A DNA stretch of 29,909 bases from Selenomonas sp. AE3005 (GCF_905233635.1 NZ_CAJODG010000026.1:1-29909), one strand, 5' to 3'; shown: positions 1-8,751, numbered from the stretch's first letter. The notes: generated by a model not told the origin, from the letters alone. A program made the numbers and translations.

Positions 1-159
1 GGCAAACGTGAGGCCAAGGCAACATTAACCAAACTGCCGGAGGACATGCTGCAGGTGGACTTTGCTGAGCCGCAGCGTGCTGTGACACCGGGACAGTTCG
101 TGGTGTTCTACGACGGTGATGTGCTGGTGGGGGGCGCCAGAATTGAAAAGGCGCTCTGA
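1..159 (+). CDS. mnmA: tRNA-specific 2-thiouridylase MnmA, C-terminal fragment
   Basis: The open frame runs from base 1 to a TGA at 157-159, giving the last 52 residues of a protein that begins outside the window. The tail contains AVTPGQFVVFYDGDVLVGG-type residues (RAVTPGQFVVFYDGD followed by VLVGGARIE). This is the characteristic C-terminal beta-barrel end of MnmA, the cytoplasmic ATP-dependent enzyme that 2-thiolates the wobble uridine of Lys, Glu and Gln tRNAs. Only this non-catalytic end is visible, so the PP-loop and catalytic cysteines cannot be checked. No terminator immediately follows the stop codon, and a strong promoter for the next unit starts 8 bases later. Confidence 0.85.
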   Translation, partial: GKREAKATLTKLPEDMLQVDFAEPQRAVTPGQFVVFYDGDVLVGGARIEKAL

Positions 160-167
160 GATTTTCC

Positions 168-196
168 TTGCCTTTTGGCCTGTGACGCGCTATAAT
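168..196 (+). promoter_or_regulatory. Sigma-70-type promoter P1 upstream of the pyr leader
   Basis: TTGCCT (168-173) and a perfect TATAAT (191-196) are separated by 17 bases, so transcription should begin near 203. The promoter lies just after the mnmA stop codon. It would produce the structured leader that ends at the terminator at 327-364. Confidence 0.7.
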
Positions 197-202
197 AACT
201 AA

Positions 203-364
203 CAAAGCAGACGAGAGCTGCTCAAGGACAAGCAAATACATTGCCTTTTTAAAATGCGTACCGCGATACGCATAAGAGGAGCCTGTTAGTTTTATATCTG
301 GCATAGCTGTAAGTTTAAGTAAACTGGAGCTTTCTTATGCATACGCATAGGAAAGCTCTTTTTT
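203..364 (+). ncRNA. Structured pyr leader (candidate attenuator) or small RNA
   Basis: This is the predicted transcript from P1 to an intrinsic terminator, about 160 nt. Visible stems are AGCAG/CTGCT (206-210 with 218-222), AAGG.CAA/TTGCCTT (about 224-247), ATGCGTA/TACGCAT (254-260 with 267-273), AGTTT/AAACT (312-316 with 321-325) and the 14-bp terminator stem. The 3' arm of the third stem and the bases after it (270-279, GCATAAGAGG) can instead pair with the 5' arm of the terminator (331-340, TTTCTTATGC). This gives a plausible antiterminator. The layout fits transcription attenuation of the pyr operon, but no PyrR-binding consensus or known riboswitch core was recognised. A separate promoter between the terminator and pyrB leaves a free-standing small RNA as the alternative. 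Confidence 0.4.
327..364 (+). terminator. Intrinsic terminator upstream of pyrB
   Basis: A 14-bp stem (327-340 with 345-358) contains one G-U wobble, has the loop ATAC, and is followed by six T residues at 359-364. It lies about 100 bases before pyrB. It therefore either attenuates the pyr operon or ends a small RNA. Confidence 0.85.
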
Positions 365-403
365 GGTATATGCAAGGTTTTTTAAAAGACAATGGATTTC
401 TCC

Positions 404-433
404 TTGAATGTTTATGCGAGATTAGTGTATAAT
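404..433 (+). promoter_or_regulatory. Promoter P2 immediately upstream of pyrB
   Basis: TTGAAT (404-409) and a perfect TATAAT (428-433) are separated by 18 bases. Transcription would start near 440 and give a leader of only about 25 nt before the pyrB start. A transcript from here bypasses the terminator at 327-364. Confidence 0.6.
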
Positions 434-465
434 TATTACTGTTAATCTGTTAAGGAGTGAATGAC

Positions 466-1413
466 TTGGAGAAAAACACTTTATCCCTGCGTGGGAAGAA
501 TGTTTTGGGACTGGAGGATTTCAGCCCTGAGGAAATTCGGCTGGTGCTCGAAACGGCCAAGGAAATGAAGAACATCATCCATCGGGATATCAAGAAGGTG
601 CCTGCCCTCCGGGGTAAATCCATTGTCACCCTGTTTTACGAACCCAGCACGCGCACGCGTACGTCCTTTGAACTGGCCGGTAAATATCTGGGGGCCGATG
701 TGGTAAACATCACCGCTGGTTCGAGCAGTATCGTTAAGGGCGAAAGCCTGCGTGATACGCTCTACACGATTGAGGCCATGGGTGTGGACGCCATCGTTAT
801 GCGTCACAAGGCCGAAGGGGCAGCCGAGTACGCCAGCCGGGTAGTAAGCCCGGTTATCCTCAATGCCGGTGACGGTGCCCATGCACACCCGTCCCAGGGA
901 CTCCTTAACCTGTTCACCATTCAGGAACATAAGGGGCATTTAGAAGGCTTGAAGGTCGCTATCATCGGTGATGTACTCCATAGCCGCGTAGCCCGTTCCG
1001 ATATCTACGGCATGCGCAAGATGGGCATGGAAGTGCATATCGCCGGCCCCAAGACCTTGCTGCCGCGATTCCTGTACGAAGAACCGGGCATTGTGGTGCA
1101 CGAGCGCATTGAGGACGCCATCGCAAGTGCTGATGTCATCGAAGTCCTGCGTATTCAGCTCGAACGCATGAAGGGCGGCCTGTTCCCGACCACCAGAGAA
1201 TATGCGCGGATTTTCGGCCTGAATGACAAGCGGCTGCAGCTGGCCAAGGATGATGTGCTGATTCTCCACCCGGGACCCATGAATAAAGGCTGGGAAATCT
1301 CTCCCTTTACGGCCTATGGCAAGAACTCAGCCATTCAGGAAGAAGTACAGAATGGTGTGGCCGTGCGCATGGCGCTCTTTACCTTGGTGCTGACGGGAGG
1401 AAAACAGGCATGA
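466..1413 (+). CDS. pyrB: Aspartate carbamoyltransferase, catalytic chain
   Basis: It condenses carbamoyl phosphate with L-aspartate to N-carbamoyl-aspartate, the committed step of pyrimidine synthesis, in the cytoplasm. The 315-residue length is normal for the catalytic chain. The carbamoyl-phosphate loop FYEPSTRTRTSFE lies at about residues 57-69, HPSQ at about 141-144, an R-x-Q-x-ER element near 228-234, and HPGPMNKG at about 268. The open frame reaches a GTG at 457, but that codon overlaps the Shine-Dalgarno AAGGAG (452-457). The TTG at 466 sits 8 bases after it and is preferred. The stop overlaps the pyrC start (ATGA), indicating translational coupling. No pyrI regulatory chain is present in the window. 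Confidence 0.96.
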   Translation: MEKNTLSLRGKNVLGLEDFSPEEIRLVLETAKEMKNIIHRDIKKVPALRGKSIVTLFYEPSTRTRTSFELAGKYLGADVVNITAGSSSIVKGESLRDTLYTIEAMGVDAIVMRHKAEGAAEYASRVVSPVILNAGDGAHAHPSQGLLNLFTIQEHKGHLEGLKVAIIGDVLHSRVARSDIYGMRKMGMEVHIAGPKTLLPRFLYEEPGIVVHERIEDAIASADVIEVLRIQLERMKGGLFPTTREYARIFGLNDKRLQLAKDDVLILHPGPMNKGWEISPFTAYGKNSAIQEEVQNGVAVRMALFTLVLTGGKQA

Positions 1414-2705
1414 AACTTTTAATTAAAGACGGCCGCGTAATCAATCCGGCTGCAAATTTTGATGAAAGCGCTGATGTGCTCATTGAAGATGGGAAAATTA
1501 TAAAAATCGCTAAAGGAATCCAGGACAAGGCTGACGAAGTTTATGAGGCGGACGGTAAAGTAGTGGCTCCGGGGCTGGTCGATATTCACGTACACCTGCG
1601 TGAACCGGGGCAGGAGGCCAAAGAAGATTTTGCCAGTGGTACGCAGGCAGCGGCCGCCGGCGGTTTTACGACCATCTGCACCATGCCGAACACCAAACCG
1701 GTTGTGGATACAGCAGCTTTGGTACGCAGCTTGAAACAGCGTGCTGCTGACGTGGGCGTAGTCAATGTGGAAATTATCGGCGCTGTGACCAAGGAACAGG
1801 CCGGCGCGGAACTGGCTGAAATGGGCGATATGATTGACGCTGGTGCGGTAGCTTTCTCTGACGACGGCCATTTTGACAGCAACGCCAAGGTGCTGCTGAA
1901 TGCTTATGACTATCTGCACACTTTCGACAAGGTCATCATCAATCATGAGGAAGAGCCGACACTGGTGGAAGATGGTGTGATGAACGAAGGCCACCGCAGT
2001 GCCATGCTGGGGCTTAAGGGACGCCCGTCAGTCGCAGAAGATATTGCGGTGGCCCGTGATATCCTGCTGGCTGAGTACGCCGACGCCCGGGTGCATGTGG
2101 CCCATATCAGTACGGCCCGTTCTGTAGACCTGGTACGTCAGGCCAAGAAACGCGGTGTCAAGGTGACGGCTGAGGCTACGCCGCAGCACCTGACAATGAC
2201 GGAAGAGTGTGTGAACCTTTTTGACACGTCAACGAAAATCAATCCGCCCCTGCGCGCGCAGAAGGACTGTGAGGCTATTCTGGCAGGGCTGAAGGACGGC
2301 ACTATCGATGCCATTGTCACTGACCACAGCCCGCATGCCCAGGAAGAAAAGGACAGGGAGTACATTTACGCTCCGAGTGGATTCCCCGGTCTGGAAACGT
2401 CTTTGGGCGTTATGCTGACGGATTTATATCATGCCGGCAAGCTGGAACTGTCCACGCTTATCTCCAAGATGAGCTATGAACCGGCCAAGGTGCTGGGACT
2501 GACCGCCGGTACGCTGACAGAAGGCGCCACTGCTGATGTGACGGTTATTGACCCGGAACTGGAGTGGCAGGTCGATGAAAAGAAATTTTATACGAAAGGC
2601 AGTCACAGTCCTTTCGCCGGGCGCAAACTCAAAGGCAAGGCTGTACTGACTGTGGTGAAGGGCCAAATCGTCATGCAGGACGGCGAAGTTTTGACCAACG
2701 ACTAA
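1410..2705 (+). CDS. pyrC: Dihydroorotase, class I
   Basis: This zinc amidohydrolase reversibly cyclises carbamoyl-aspartate to dihydroorotate. It has 431 residues, the usual size of Gram-positive class I enzymes. Metal and catalytic residues are visible: HVH at 60-62 within DIHVHLREPGQE, D152 in FSDDGHF, H179 in INHEEE, H232 in VAHIST and D305 in TDHSPH. The start ATG overlaps the pyrB stop by 4 bases. The gene lies between pyrB and carA in an operon with short gaps throughout. Confidence 0.96.
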   Translation: MKLLIKDGRVINPAANFDESADVLIEDGKIIKIAKGIQDKADEVYEADGKVVAPGLVDIHVHLREPGQEAKEDFASGTQAAAAGGFTTICTMPNTKPVVDTAALVRSLKQRAADVGVVNVEIIGAVTKEQAGAELAEMGDMIDAGAVAFSDDGHFDSNAKVLLNAYDYLHTFDKVIINHEEEPTLVEDGVMNEGHRSAMLGLKGRPSVAEDIAVARDILLAEYADARVHVAHISTARSVDLVRQAKKRGVKVTAEATPQHLTMTEECVNLFDTSTKINPPLRAQKDCEAILAGLKDGTIDAIVTDHSPHAQEEKDREYIYAPSGFPGLETSLGVMLTDLYHAGKLELSTLISKMSYEPAKVLGLTAGTLTEGATADVTVIDPELEWQVDEKKFYTKGSHSPFAGRKLKGKAVLTVVKGQIVMQDGEVLTND

Positions 2706-2725
2706 TATACTAATGAGGTGTTTAC

Positions 2726-3799
2726 ATGAAGGGTAAATTGATCCTAGAGGACGGCAGTGTTTTTTATGGCCAGCTGTTAAATGACAGCCGTGCCACTGGC
2801 GAAGTTGTCTTTAATACCAGTATGACAGGTTATCAGGAAAGTCTGACGGACCCCTCGTACTGTCGCCAGATTCTGACGCTAACTTATCCCTTGGTGGGCA
2901 ACTACGGCATTGCTGATGTGTTCATGCAGTCCCGTAAGGCCTTTGTGGGCGGTTTCGTCATCGGCGAGCTGTGCACCGAGGGCAGCAACTGGCATTATGA
3001 GGAAAGTCTGGCCGAGTTTTTGACACGTCAGAATATCCCCTGCCTCTATGATGTGGATACCCGGGCTGTAACCCAGAAAATTCGCTCTGCCGGCACCATG
3101 AAGGGCATTATTGTCCCCGAGGATGCCAGCCAGGCGGAAATTGATAAACTGCTGGCTGTGCCTATCAAAACCGATGTGGTTATGGAAGTTACCACGCCGG
3201 AGACCTATACCATGGAATCCGAGAGCGAAAATGCGCCGCTGGTCGTGGCTATGGACTTTGGCGTCAAGCAGAATATCCTGAACTCCCTGCACAATCTGGG
3301 CTGCAGGCTGCAGGTGGTATCGGCAGCGACCAAGGCCGAGGACATTCTAGCGATGAATCCGGACGGGATTTTCCTCTCCAACGGCCCCGGTGACCCGGCC
3401 GATGTACCGGAAATCGTGGCGGAAATCAAAAAGCTCATCGGCAAAAAGCCTATCTTCGGCATTTGCCTGGGCCATCAGCTCATTGCCCGGGCTTTGGGGG
3501 CAAAAACCTACAAGCTGAAATTTGGCCACCGCGGTTCCAACCAGCCGGTGAAAAATCTCTTAACCGGCAAGGTGCAGATTTCCTCGCAGAACCACGGTTA
3601 TGCGGTGGATGAGGAATCCCTGCAGGGCCTGCCGCTTGAAGTTACTCATGTAAACGTCAATGACGGTACGGTGGAGGGCATGCGCCATAAAGAATTGCCG
3701 CTGTTCTCCGTGCAGTATCATCCTGAGGCCTCACCGGGACCGGATGATAATATGTACCTGTTTGATGAATTTTGGACGATGTTGAAGGGAGAAAAATAA
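2726..3799 (+). CDS. carA: Carbamoyl-phosphate synthase small (glutaminase) subunit
   Basis: This class I glutamine amidotransferase subunit hydrolyses glutamine and channels ammonia to CarB. It has 357 residues. The N-terminal CPSase small-chain domain covers about 1-150 and the GATase domain about 170-357. The nucleophile is C247 in GICLGHQ and the partners are H332/E334 in YHPEASPGP. The Shine-Dalgarno-like GAGGTG lies at about 2715-2720. The stop shares a base with the carB start. Because it sits in the pyr operon, it is probably the pyrimidine-dedicated CPSase (pyrAA in Bacillus naming). Whether a second, arginine-specific copy exists elsewhere cannot be seen. Confidence 0.96.
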   Translation: MKGKLILEDGSVFYGQLLNDSRATGEVVFNTSMTGYQESLTDPSYCRQILTLTYPLVGNYGIADVFMQSRKAFVGGFVIGELCTEGSNWHYEESLAEFLTRQNIPCLYDVDTRAVTQKIRSAGTMKGIIVPEDASQAEIDKLLAVPIKTDVVMEVTTPETYTMESESENAPLVVAMDFGVKQNILNSLHNLGCRLQVVSAATKAEDILAMNPDGIFLSNGPGDPADVPEIVAEIKKLIGKKPIFGICLGHQLIARALGAKTYKLKFGHRGSNQPVKNLLTGKVQISSQNHGYAVDEESLQGLPLEVTHVNVNDGTVEGMRHKELPLFSVQYHPEASPGPDDNMYLFDEFWTMLKGEK

Positions 3800-6700
3800 T
3801 GCCCAAGAAGGAAAATCTTAACAAAGTAATGGTCATTGGTTCGGGCCCTATCATCATCGGCCAGGCGGCAGAGTTTGACTATGCCGGTTCTCAGGCCTGC
3901 CGTGCTTTAAAAGAAGAAGGGCTGGAAGTTGTACTGGTAAACTCCAACCCGGCTACCATTATGACAGACACGCATATTGCTGACCGGGTATATATCGAGC
4001 CGCTTACCCCGGAATTTTTGGAAGAAATCATCGCCAAGGAGCGCCCGGACGGCCTGCTGGCCACTCTGGGCGGTCAGGCCGGCCTTAACCTGGCCGTGCA
4101 GCTCGCTGAGCGCGGTGTGCTGGAAAAATATAATGTAGAACTCTTAGGTACGCCGTTAAAGGCTATCGAACAGGCCGAGGACCGGGAACTCTTCAAGGAA
4201 ACCATGGAAAAACTCGGTGAACCCATCCCTGAAAGCACCATTGTGGAAGATGTGCCCAGCGCCGTGGATTTTGCCAATGAAATCGGCTACCCGGTAATTG
4301 TGCGCCCAGCCTACACTATGGGCGGCACCGGCGGCGGTATCGCTGAGAATGAAGAAGAACTCATTGATATCGTCATCAAGGGGCTGAATTACTCCTTGAT
4401 TGGCCAGGTGCTTATCGAGCGCAGCGTGGCCGGCTGGAAGGAAATCGAATACGAAGTTATGCGCGACGGCAATGATAACTGTATCACCGTCTGCAACATG
4501 GAAAACTTTGACCCTGTCGGCGTGCACACCGGTGACTCCATCGTTGTGGCACCGTCCCAGACATTGACTGACCATGAGTATCAAATGCTCAGAAGTGCCT
4601 CCTTGCGGATAATCCGCGAACTCGGCATTGAAGGCGGCTGCAACGCGCAGTATGCACTGGACCCCAAGAGCAATAAATACTATGTTATCGAAGTAAATCC
4701 CCGTGTGAGCCGTTCTTCGGCATTGGCCTCCAAGGCTACGGGTTACCCCATCGCCAAGGTATCGGCCAAAATTGCCATCGGCTATACGCTGGATGAAATC
4801 ACCAATGCCGTTACCCAAAAGACCAAGGCTTGCTTTGAGCCGGCCCTGGACTACTGCGTGGTGAAATTCCCCCGTTGGCCCTTTGATAAGTTCGTTTATG
4901 CCGATAAGACTTTGGGTACGCAGATGAAGGCCACCGGTGAGGTCATGAGCATTGACCGTCACTTTGAAGGGGCGCTTTTAAAAGCCCTGCGTTCGCTCGA
5001 AATCGGTGTTAACCGCCTGCACATGAACAAGATGGACGCCTGGGATGACGCACGCATTAAGAAAAATCTCCAGCGTATCAACGATGAACGCATTTTTGTC
5101 ATGGCTGAGGCCCTGCGCCGCGGCGTCGCGACAGTGGACGAAATCCATGCTATTACCAAGGTTGACAAGTGGTTTATCAACAAGCTTAAAAACATTACGG
5201 ATATTGAAAATAAGCTGGCGCAGGAACCGCTGACCCCGAGCCTTATGCAGAATGCTAAACGCGTGGGCTTGTCCGATGTGTCCATTGCCGAAATCACGGG
5301 CAAGAGCATGGACGAAATCCGTACCACGCGCAAGAGCATGGGCATTATGCCCTGCTACAAGATGGTAGATACCTGCGCAGCTGAGTTTGAGGCAGCTACG
5401 CCGTACTACTATTCGACCTTCCGCGCTCAGCAGGATGAGGTGCAGGTATCCACTAAGCGCAAGGTGATTGTTCTTGGTTCCGGTCCTATCCGTATCGGGC
5501 AGGGCGTGGAATTTGACTACTGTTCGGTACATTCCGTCTGGGCGTTGAAGGAAATGGGCATTGAGGCCATCATCATCAACAATAACCCGGAAACTGTATC
5601 CACGGACTTTGACATCTCTGACAGACTCTATTTCGAGCCGCTGACCACGGAAGATGTACTCAACATCATCGACAAGGAAAAGCCCGAAGGCGTTATCGTC
5701 CAGTTTGGCGGCCAGACCGCTATAAACCTGGCTGCGTCCCTGCAAAAAGCCGGCGTAAAGGTATTTGGTACCTCTGTTGACGATATCGACAGGGCCGAGG
5801 ACAGGGAACGCTTTGACGAAGTACTGACGCAGACGCAGATTCCCCGGCCGCGCGGCCTCAGCGTCACCAACCTCGAAGACGCCATCAGCGGTGCTGCAGA
5901 CATCGGCTATCCGGTCATGGTGCGTCCTTCCTATGTACTGGGCGGCCGGGCTATGGAAATTGTCTACAATGAGGCCGAGCTGCGTGACTATATGAGCCGG
6001 GCGGTAAAGGTTACGCCTGACCATCCGGTACTGGTGGACCGTTACATGCAGGGCACGGAAGTGGAAGTTGATGCTATCTCCGATGGCATGGACGTGCTGA
6101 TTCCAGGCATTATGGAACACGTAGAGCGCGCTGGCGTGCACTCCGGTGACAGTATCGCCGTGTATCCGCCGCAGACGCTGCCCTCCAAGGTGCTTTACAC
6201 CATTATTGATTACACCAAGCGCCTGGCTGTGGCTCTTCATGTCAAAGGCCTGCTGAACATTCAGTTCGTAGTGGTCAATGATGAAGTTTATATCATCGAA
6301 GTGAACCCCCGTTCCAGCCGTACGGTGCCGTTCCTGTCCAAGGTTACGGACACCAAGATGGTGAACCTGGCTACCCGGATTGCTCTCGGTGCGTCGCTCA
6401 AAGAAGTCAGCGACCGCACGGGGCTCGTACCGCCGAAACCATATGTGGCTGTTAAGGCGCCGGTATTCTCCTTCGCCAAAATGACGGACGTGGATATCGC
6501 CCTCGGCCCGGAAATGAAGTCCACGGGCGAAGTCATGGGCATTGACTATCACTATGCCCGCGCCCTGTACAAGGCCATTGTCGGCTCCGGTATCAACGTG
6601 CCCACTAAGGGCTGCGTCCTCTTTACGGTAGCAGATAAGGATAAAGAAGAAATGAAACAGCTGGCCAAGGCTTTTGCCGAACTTGACTTCAACATCGCTG

Positions 6701-7026
6701 CTACGGAAGGTACGGCCAAGGCTATCGCCTCCATGGGTATCGATGTGGAGGTCGTGGGCAAGGTGCATGAGCGCAGCTCCGATATCATCGAAAAGATTAA
6801 GACGGGCAAGATTCACATGGTCATCAACACCTTGACGCAGGGCAAGCACTCTATGAAGGACGGTTTCAAGATTCGCCGGGCGACCGTGGAACACGGCATC
6901 GCCTGCCTGACGTCCCTCGATACTGCCTGGGAGGTTATGCGCGTCCTGTCCTTCATGCGCGAGCGCCGTCTTGTATATTCCCTCGCTATTCAGGACTATG
7001 TGGGCGGAGGTGACGACCTTGCCTAA
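3799..7026 (+). CDS. carB: Carbamoyl-phosphate synthase large subunit
   Basis: It makes carbamoyl phosphate from bicarbonate, ammonia and two ATP, with CarA. It has 1075 residues, very close to the family norm. Two homologous halves are visible, each starting with a Rossmann-like GSGP motif (IGSGPIIIGQAAEFDY near residue 14 and LGSGPIRIGQGVEFDY near 556) followed by an ATP-grasp domain. The C-terminal MGS-like allosteric domain begins near residue 940. A longer frame starts at 3772, but the ATG at 3799 is preceded by AAGGGAG (3785-3791) and gives the usual MPKKENLNKVMVIGSGP N-terminus. The end overlaps pyrK by 8 bases. Confidence 0.96.
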   Translation: MPKKENLNKVMVIGSGPIIIGQAAEFDYAGSQACRALKEEGLEVVLVNSNPATIMTDTHIADRVYIEPLTPEFLEEIIAKERPDGLLATLGGQAGLNLAVQLAERGVLEKYNVELLGTPLKAIEQAEDRELFKETMEKLGEPIPESTIVEDVPSAVDFANEIGYPVIVRPAYTMGGTGGGIAENEEELIDIVIKGLNYSLIGQVLIERSVAGWKEIEYEVMRDGNDNCITVCNMENFDPVGVHTGDSIVVAPSQTLTDHEYQMLRSASLRIIRELGIEGGCNAQYALDPKSNKYYVIEVNPRVSRSSALASKATGYPIAKVSAKIAIGYTLDEITNAVTQKTKACFEPALDYCVVKFPRWPFDKFVYADKTLGTQMKATGEVMSIDRHFEGALLKALRSLEIGVNRLHMNKMDAWDDARIKKNLQRINDERIFVMAEALRRGVATVDEIHAITKVDKWFINKLKNITDIENKLAQEPLTPSLMQNAKRVGLSDVSIAEITGKSMDEIRTTRKSMGIMPCYKMVDTCAAEFEAATPYYYSTFRAQQDEVQVSTKRKVIVLGSGPIRIGQGVEFDYCSVHSVWALKEMGIEAIIINNNPETVSTDFDISDRLYFEPLTTEDVLNIIDKEKPEGVIVQFGGQTAINLAASLQKAGVKVFGTSVDDIDRAEDRERFDEVLTQTQIPRPRGLSVTNLEDAISGAADIGYPVMVRPSYVLGGRAMEIVYNEAELRDYMSRAVKVTPDHPVLVDRYMQGTEVEVDAISDGMDVLIPGIMEHVERAGVHSGDSIAVYPPQTLPSKVLYTIIDYTKRLAVALHVKGLLNIQFVVVNDEVYIIEVNPRSSRTVPFLSKVTDTKMVNLATRIALGASLKEVSDRTGLVPPKPYVAVKAPVFSFAKMTDVDIALGPEMKSTGEVMGIDYHYARALYKAIVGSGINVPTKGCVLFTVADKDKEEMKQLAKAFAELDFNIAATEGTAKAIASMGIDVEVVGKVHERSSDIIEKIKTGKIHMVINTLTQGKHSMKDGFKIRRATVEHGIACLTSLDTAWEVMRVLSFMRERRLVYSLAIQDYVGGGDDLA

Positions 7027-7786
7027 GGTGGACGCCGCAGGCGTTATCATCACCCAGCAGGAACTAATAAAAGACGTATGGCGTATGGAAGTTGAGGCCC
7101 GGGAAATTGCCCGGGAGGCGGAGCCGGGGCAGTTCGTTCAGCTGCAAGTGCCGGATGGAGCCTTTACCCTGCGCCGTCCGGTGGGCATTGCGGAAGTGAA
7201 CCTGCAAACAGGCAGCGTGGCCTTTATCTACCGTGTAGTGGGCAAGGGGACAAAAAAACTCTCCAGCCTGCAGCCCGGAGAGGGGATAAATATCCTTGGC
7301 CCGCTCGGACACGGTTTTAGCCTGCAGGCCAAACGGCCGCTGCTCGTGGGCGGCGGCATGGGGCTTTCGCCCCTGCTGTTCTGTGCCACGGCCTTTGCCG
7401 GAAAAGCTGACGTCCTGATGGGCGGCCGCACGCAGCGTGAGCTGTTTTGGGAAGATATTTATGCACCGCATGTACAGAGTGTATATTGCACGACAGATGA
7501 TGGCTTATACGGCGAGAAAGGTTTTGTCACATCGGTATTGCCCAAGCTGTTGCAGGCAAACGATTATGATTTAGTCCTGGTCTGCGGCCCGGAAGTTATG
7601 ATGAAAGCCGTGGCAAAAATCGCCAGTGACCATAACATTCCCTGTCAGGTGTCACTTGAAAAGCGCATGGGCTGCGGCCTGGGAGCCTGCTTGTCCTGTT
7701 CTATTGATACCACCAGTGGCCAGCGGAAAAAAGTCTGTAAGGACGGTCCGGTGTTTTGGGCGGAGGAGGTGTTTGACCTGTCATGA
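7019..7786 (+). CDS. pyrK: Dihydroorotate dehydrogenase electron-transfer subunit (FAD, 2Fe-2S)
   Basis: PyrK passes electrons from dihydroorotate oxidation on PyrD to NAD+ through FAD and a [2Fe-2S] cluster. It has 255 residues. An FAD-binding RRPVGI motif is followed by the nucleotide-binding GGGMGLSPLLF. The cluster cysteines are C219, C224, C227 and C240 in the pattern CGLGACLSC...VCKDGPVF. The open frame extends up to 6971, but TTG at 7019 lies 6 bases after GGAGGTG (7006-7012) and gives the normal N-terminus, so it is chosen. It overlaps the 3' end of carB by 8 bases and the pyrD start by 4, which fits a coupled PyrK-PyrD complex. Confidence 0.94.
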   Translation: MPKVDAAGVIITQQELIKDVWRMEVEAREIAREAEPGQFVQLQVPDGAFTLRRPVGIAEVNLQTGSVAFIYRVVGKGTKKLSSLQPGEGINILGPLGHGFSLQAKRPLLVGGGMGLSPLLFCATAFAGKADVLMGGRTQRELFWEDIYAPHVQSVYCTTDDGLYGEKGFVTSVLPKLLQANDYDLVLVCGPEVMMKAVAKIASDHNIPCQVSLEKRMGCGLGACLSCSIDTTSGQRKKVCKDGPVFWAEEVFDLS

Positions 7787-8715
7787 GTAAGGATATTGAC
7801 ATGCAGGATAAGCGCCTGCACACCTCCATTGCCGGGATATATATGAATACGCCGGTACTGACCGCCTCCGGCACCTTCGGTTTTGGTGAAGAATTTGCCG
7901 ACTTTGTTGACTTGTCACGCCTCGGCGGTGTGATGGTCAAAGGCACTACCTTAAAACCACGCCGGGGCAATGACGGCGTGCGTATTACGGAAACACCTAA
8001 GGGCATGCTTAACTGTATTGGGCTGGAAAATCCCGGCGTGGAAATTTTCTTGCAGGAAACACTCCCCCGTATCGCGAAATATGACATGAATGTAATTGTC
8101 AACATCTCCGGCAGCACGGTGGAAGAGTACGGTATATTGGCAGAAATGCTCGATGTGCCGGAAGTGGCGGCCATTGAACTCAATGTGTCCTGCCCCAATG
8201 TCAAAGAGGGCGGCATTGTCTTTGGCACGGACCCCAAGGCTGCAGCAGCGGTGGTCAGAGAGGCCAAGGCGCATACGCAAAAGCCCGTTATTTTGAAACT
8301 TTCGCCCAACGTGACGGATATTGTCACCATGGCCAAGGCCGTAGAGGCGGCTGGAGCTGATGTGATATCCCTCATCAACACCCTGCTGGGCATGGAGATA
8401 AATATCCATAGCCGCAAGCCAACCCTGGGCAACATTACCGGCGGCCTGTCCGGCCCCTGCATAAAGCCTGTGGCTTTGCGGATGGTATACCAGGTGGCCA
8501 AGGCCGTGCAGGTGCCCATAATTGGCATGGGCGGTATCAGTACCTGGGAAGATGCGGCGGAGTTCCTGCTGGCTGGTGCCAGTGCGGTGGCCGTAGGCAC
8601 GGCGAATTTCAACGACCCGGCCGTGACCATGAAGATTTGCGACGGGCTCAATGATTACCTGGCCCGGCAGCGCATTGAAAGTGTACAGGAGATTGTTGGC
8701 GCCGTAGAAATTTAA
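7783..8715 (+). CDS. pyrD: Dihydroorotate dehydrogenase, class 1B catalytic subunit
   Basis: This FMN enzyme oxidises dihydroorotate to orotate and works with PyrK, using NAD+ as acceptor. It has 310 residues. The catalytic base is a cysteine, C137 in ELNVSCPNV, which marks class 1 cytosolic enzymes rather than the serine-based membrane class 2. The TASGTFGFG segment near residue 27 and the GMGGI and AVAVGTA phosphate-binding elements near the C-terminus are typical of the barrel. The ATG overlaps the pyrK stop. An alternative ATG six codons in (7801) would also give a normal N-terminus. Confidence 0.95.
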   Translation: MSKDIDMQDKRLHTSIAGIYMNTPVLTASGTFGFGEEFADFVDLSRLGGVMVKGTTLKPRRGNDGVRITETPKGMLNCIGLENPGVEIFLQETLPRIAKYDMNVIVNISGSTVEEYGILAEMLDVPEVAAIELNVSCPNVKEGGIVFGTDPKAAAAVVREAKAHTQKPVILKLSPNVTDIVTMAKAVEAAGADVISLINTLLGMEINIHSRKPTLGNITGGLSGPCIKPVALRMVYQVAKAVQVPIIGMGGISTWEDAAEFLLAGASAVAVGTANFNDPAVTMKICDGLNDYLARQRIESVQEIVGAVEI

Positions 8716-8751
8716 CCAATTATATTTACAACAGACTTAGGAGGCCCGGTT

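Noticed and set aside
254..273. T-box-like TACCGCG string in the leader
   Set aside because: The T-box core needs a UGGN bulge just upstream and a specifier stem. Neither is present, and the bases form the loop of a simple hairpin.
254..289. Possible 11-residue leader peptide (ATG...TAG, with three Arg codons) in the pyr leader
   Set aside because: No ribosome binding site lies at a suitable distance (the preceding bases are T/A-rich), and the ATG lies in a perfect hairpin that is better explained as part of the RNA fold.
160..465. Classical PyrR-binding loop
   Set aside because: No match to the purine-rich CCAGAGAGG-type PyrR consensus was found. The GACGAGAGC loop at about 210-218 is only superficially similar.
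4978..7053. Very long (691-codon) antisense frame opposite carB
   Set aside because: It is a shadow frame produced by the codon pattern of carB. It has no ribosome binding site or recognisable domain, and carB is unambiguous.
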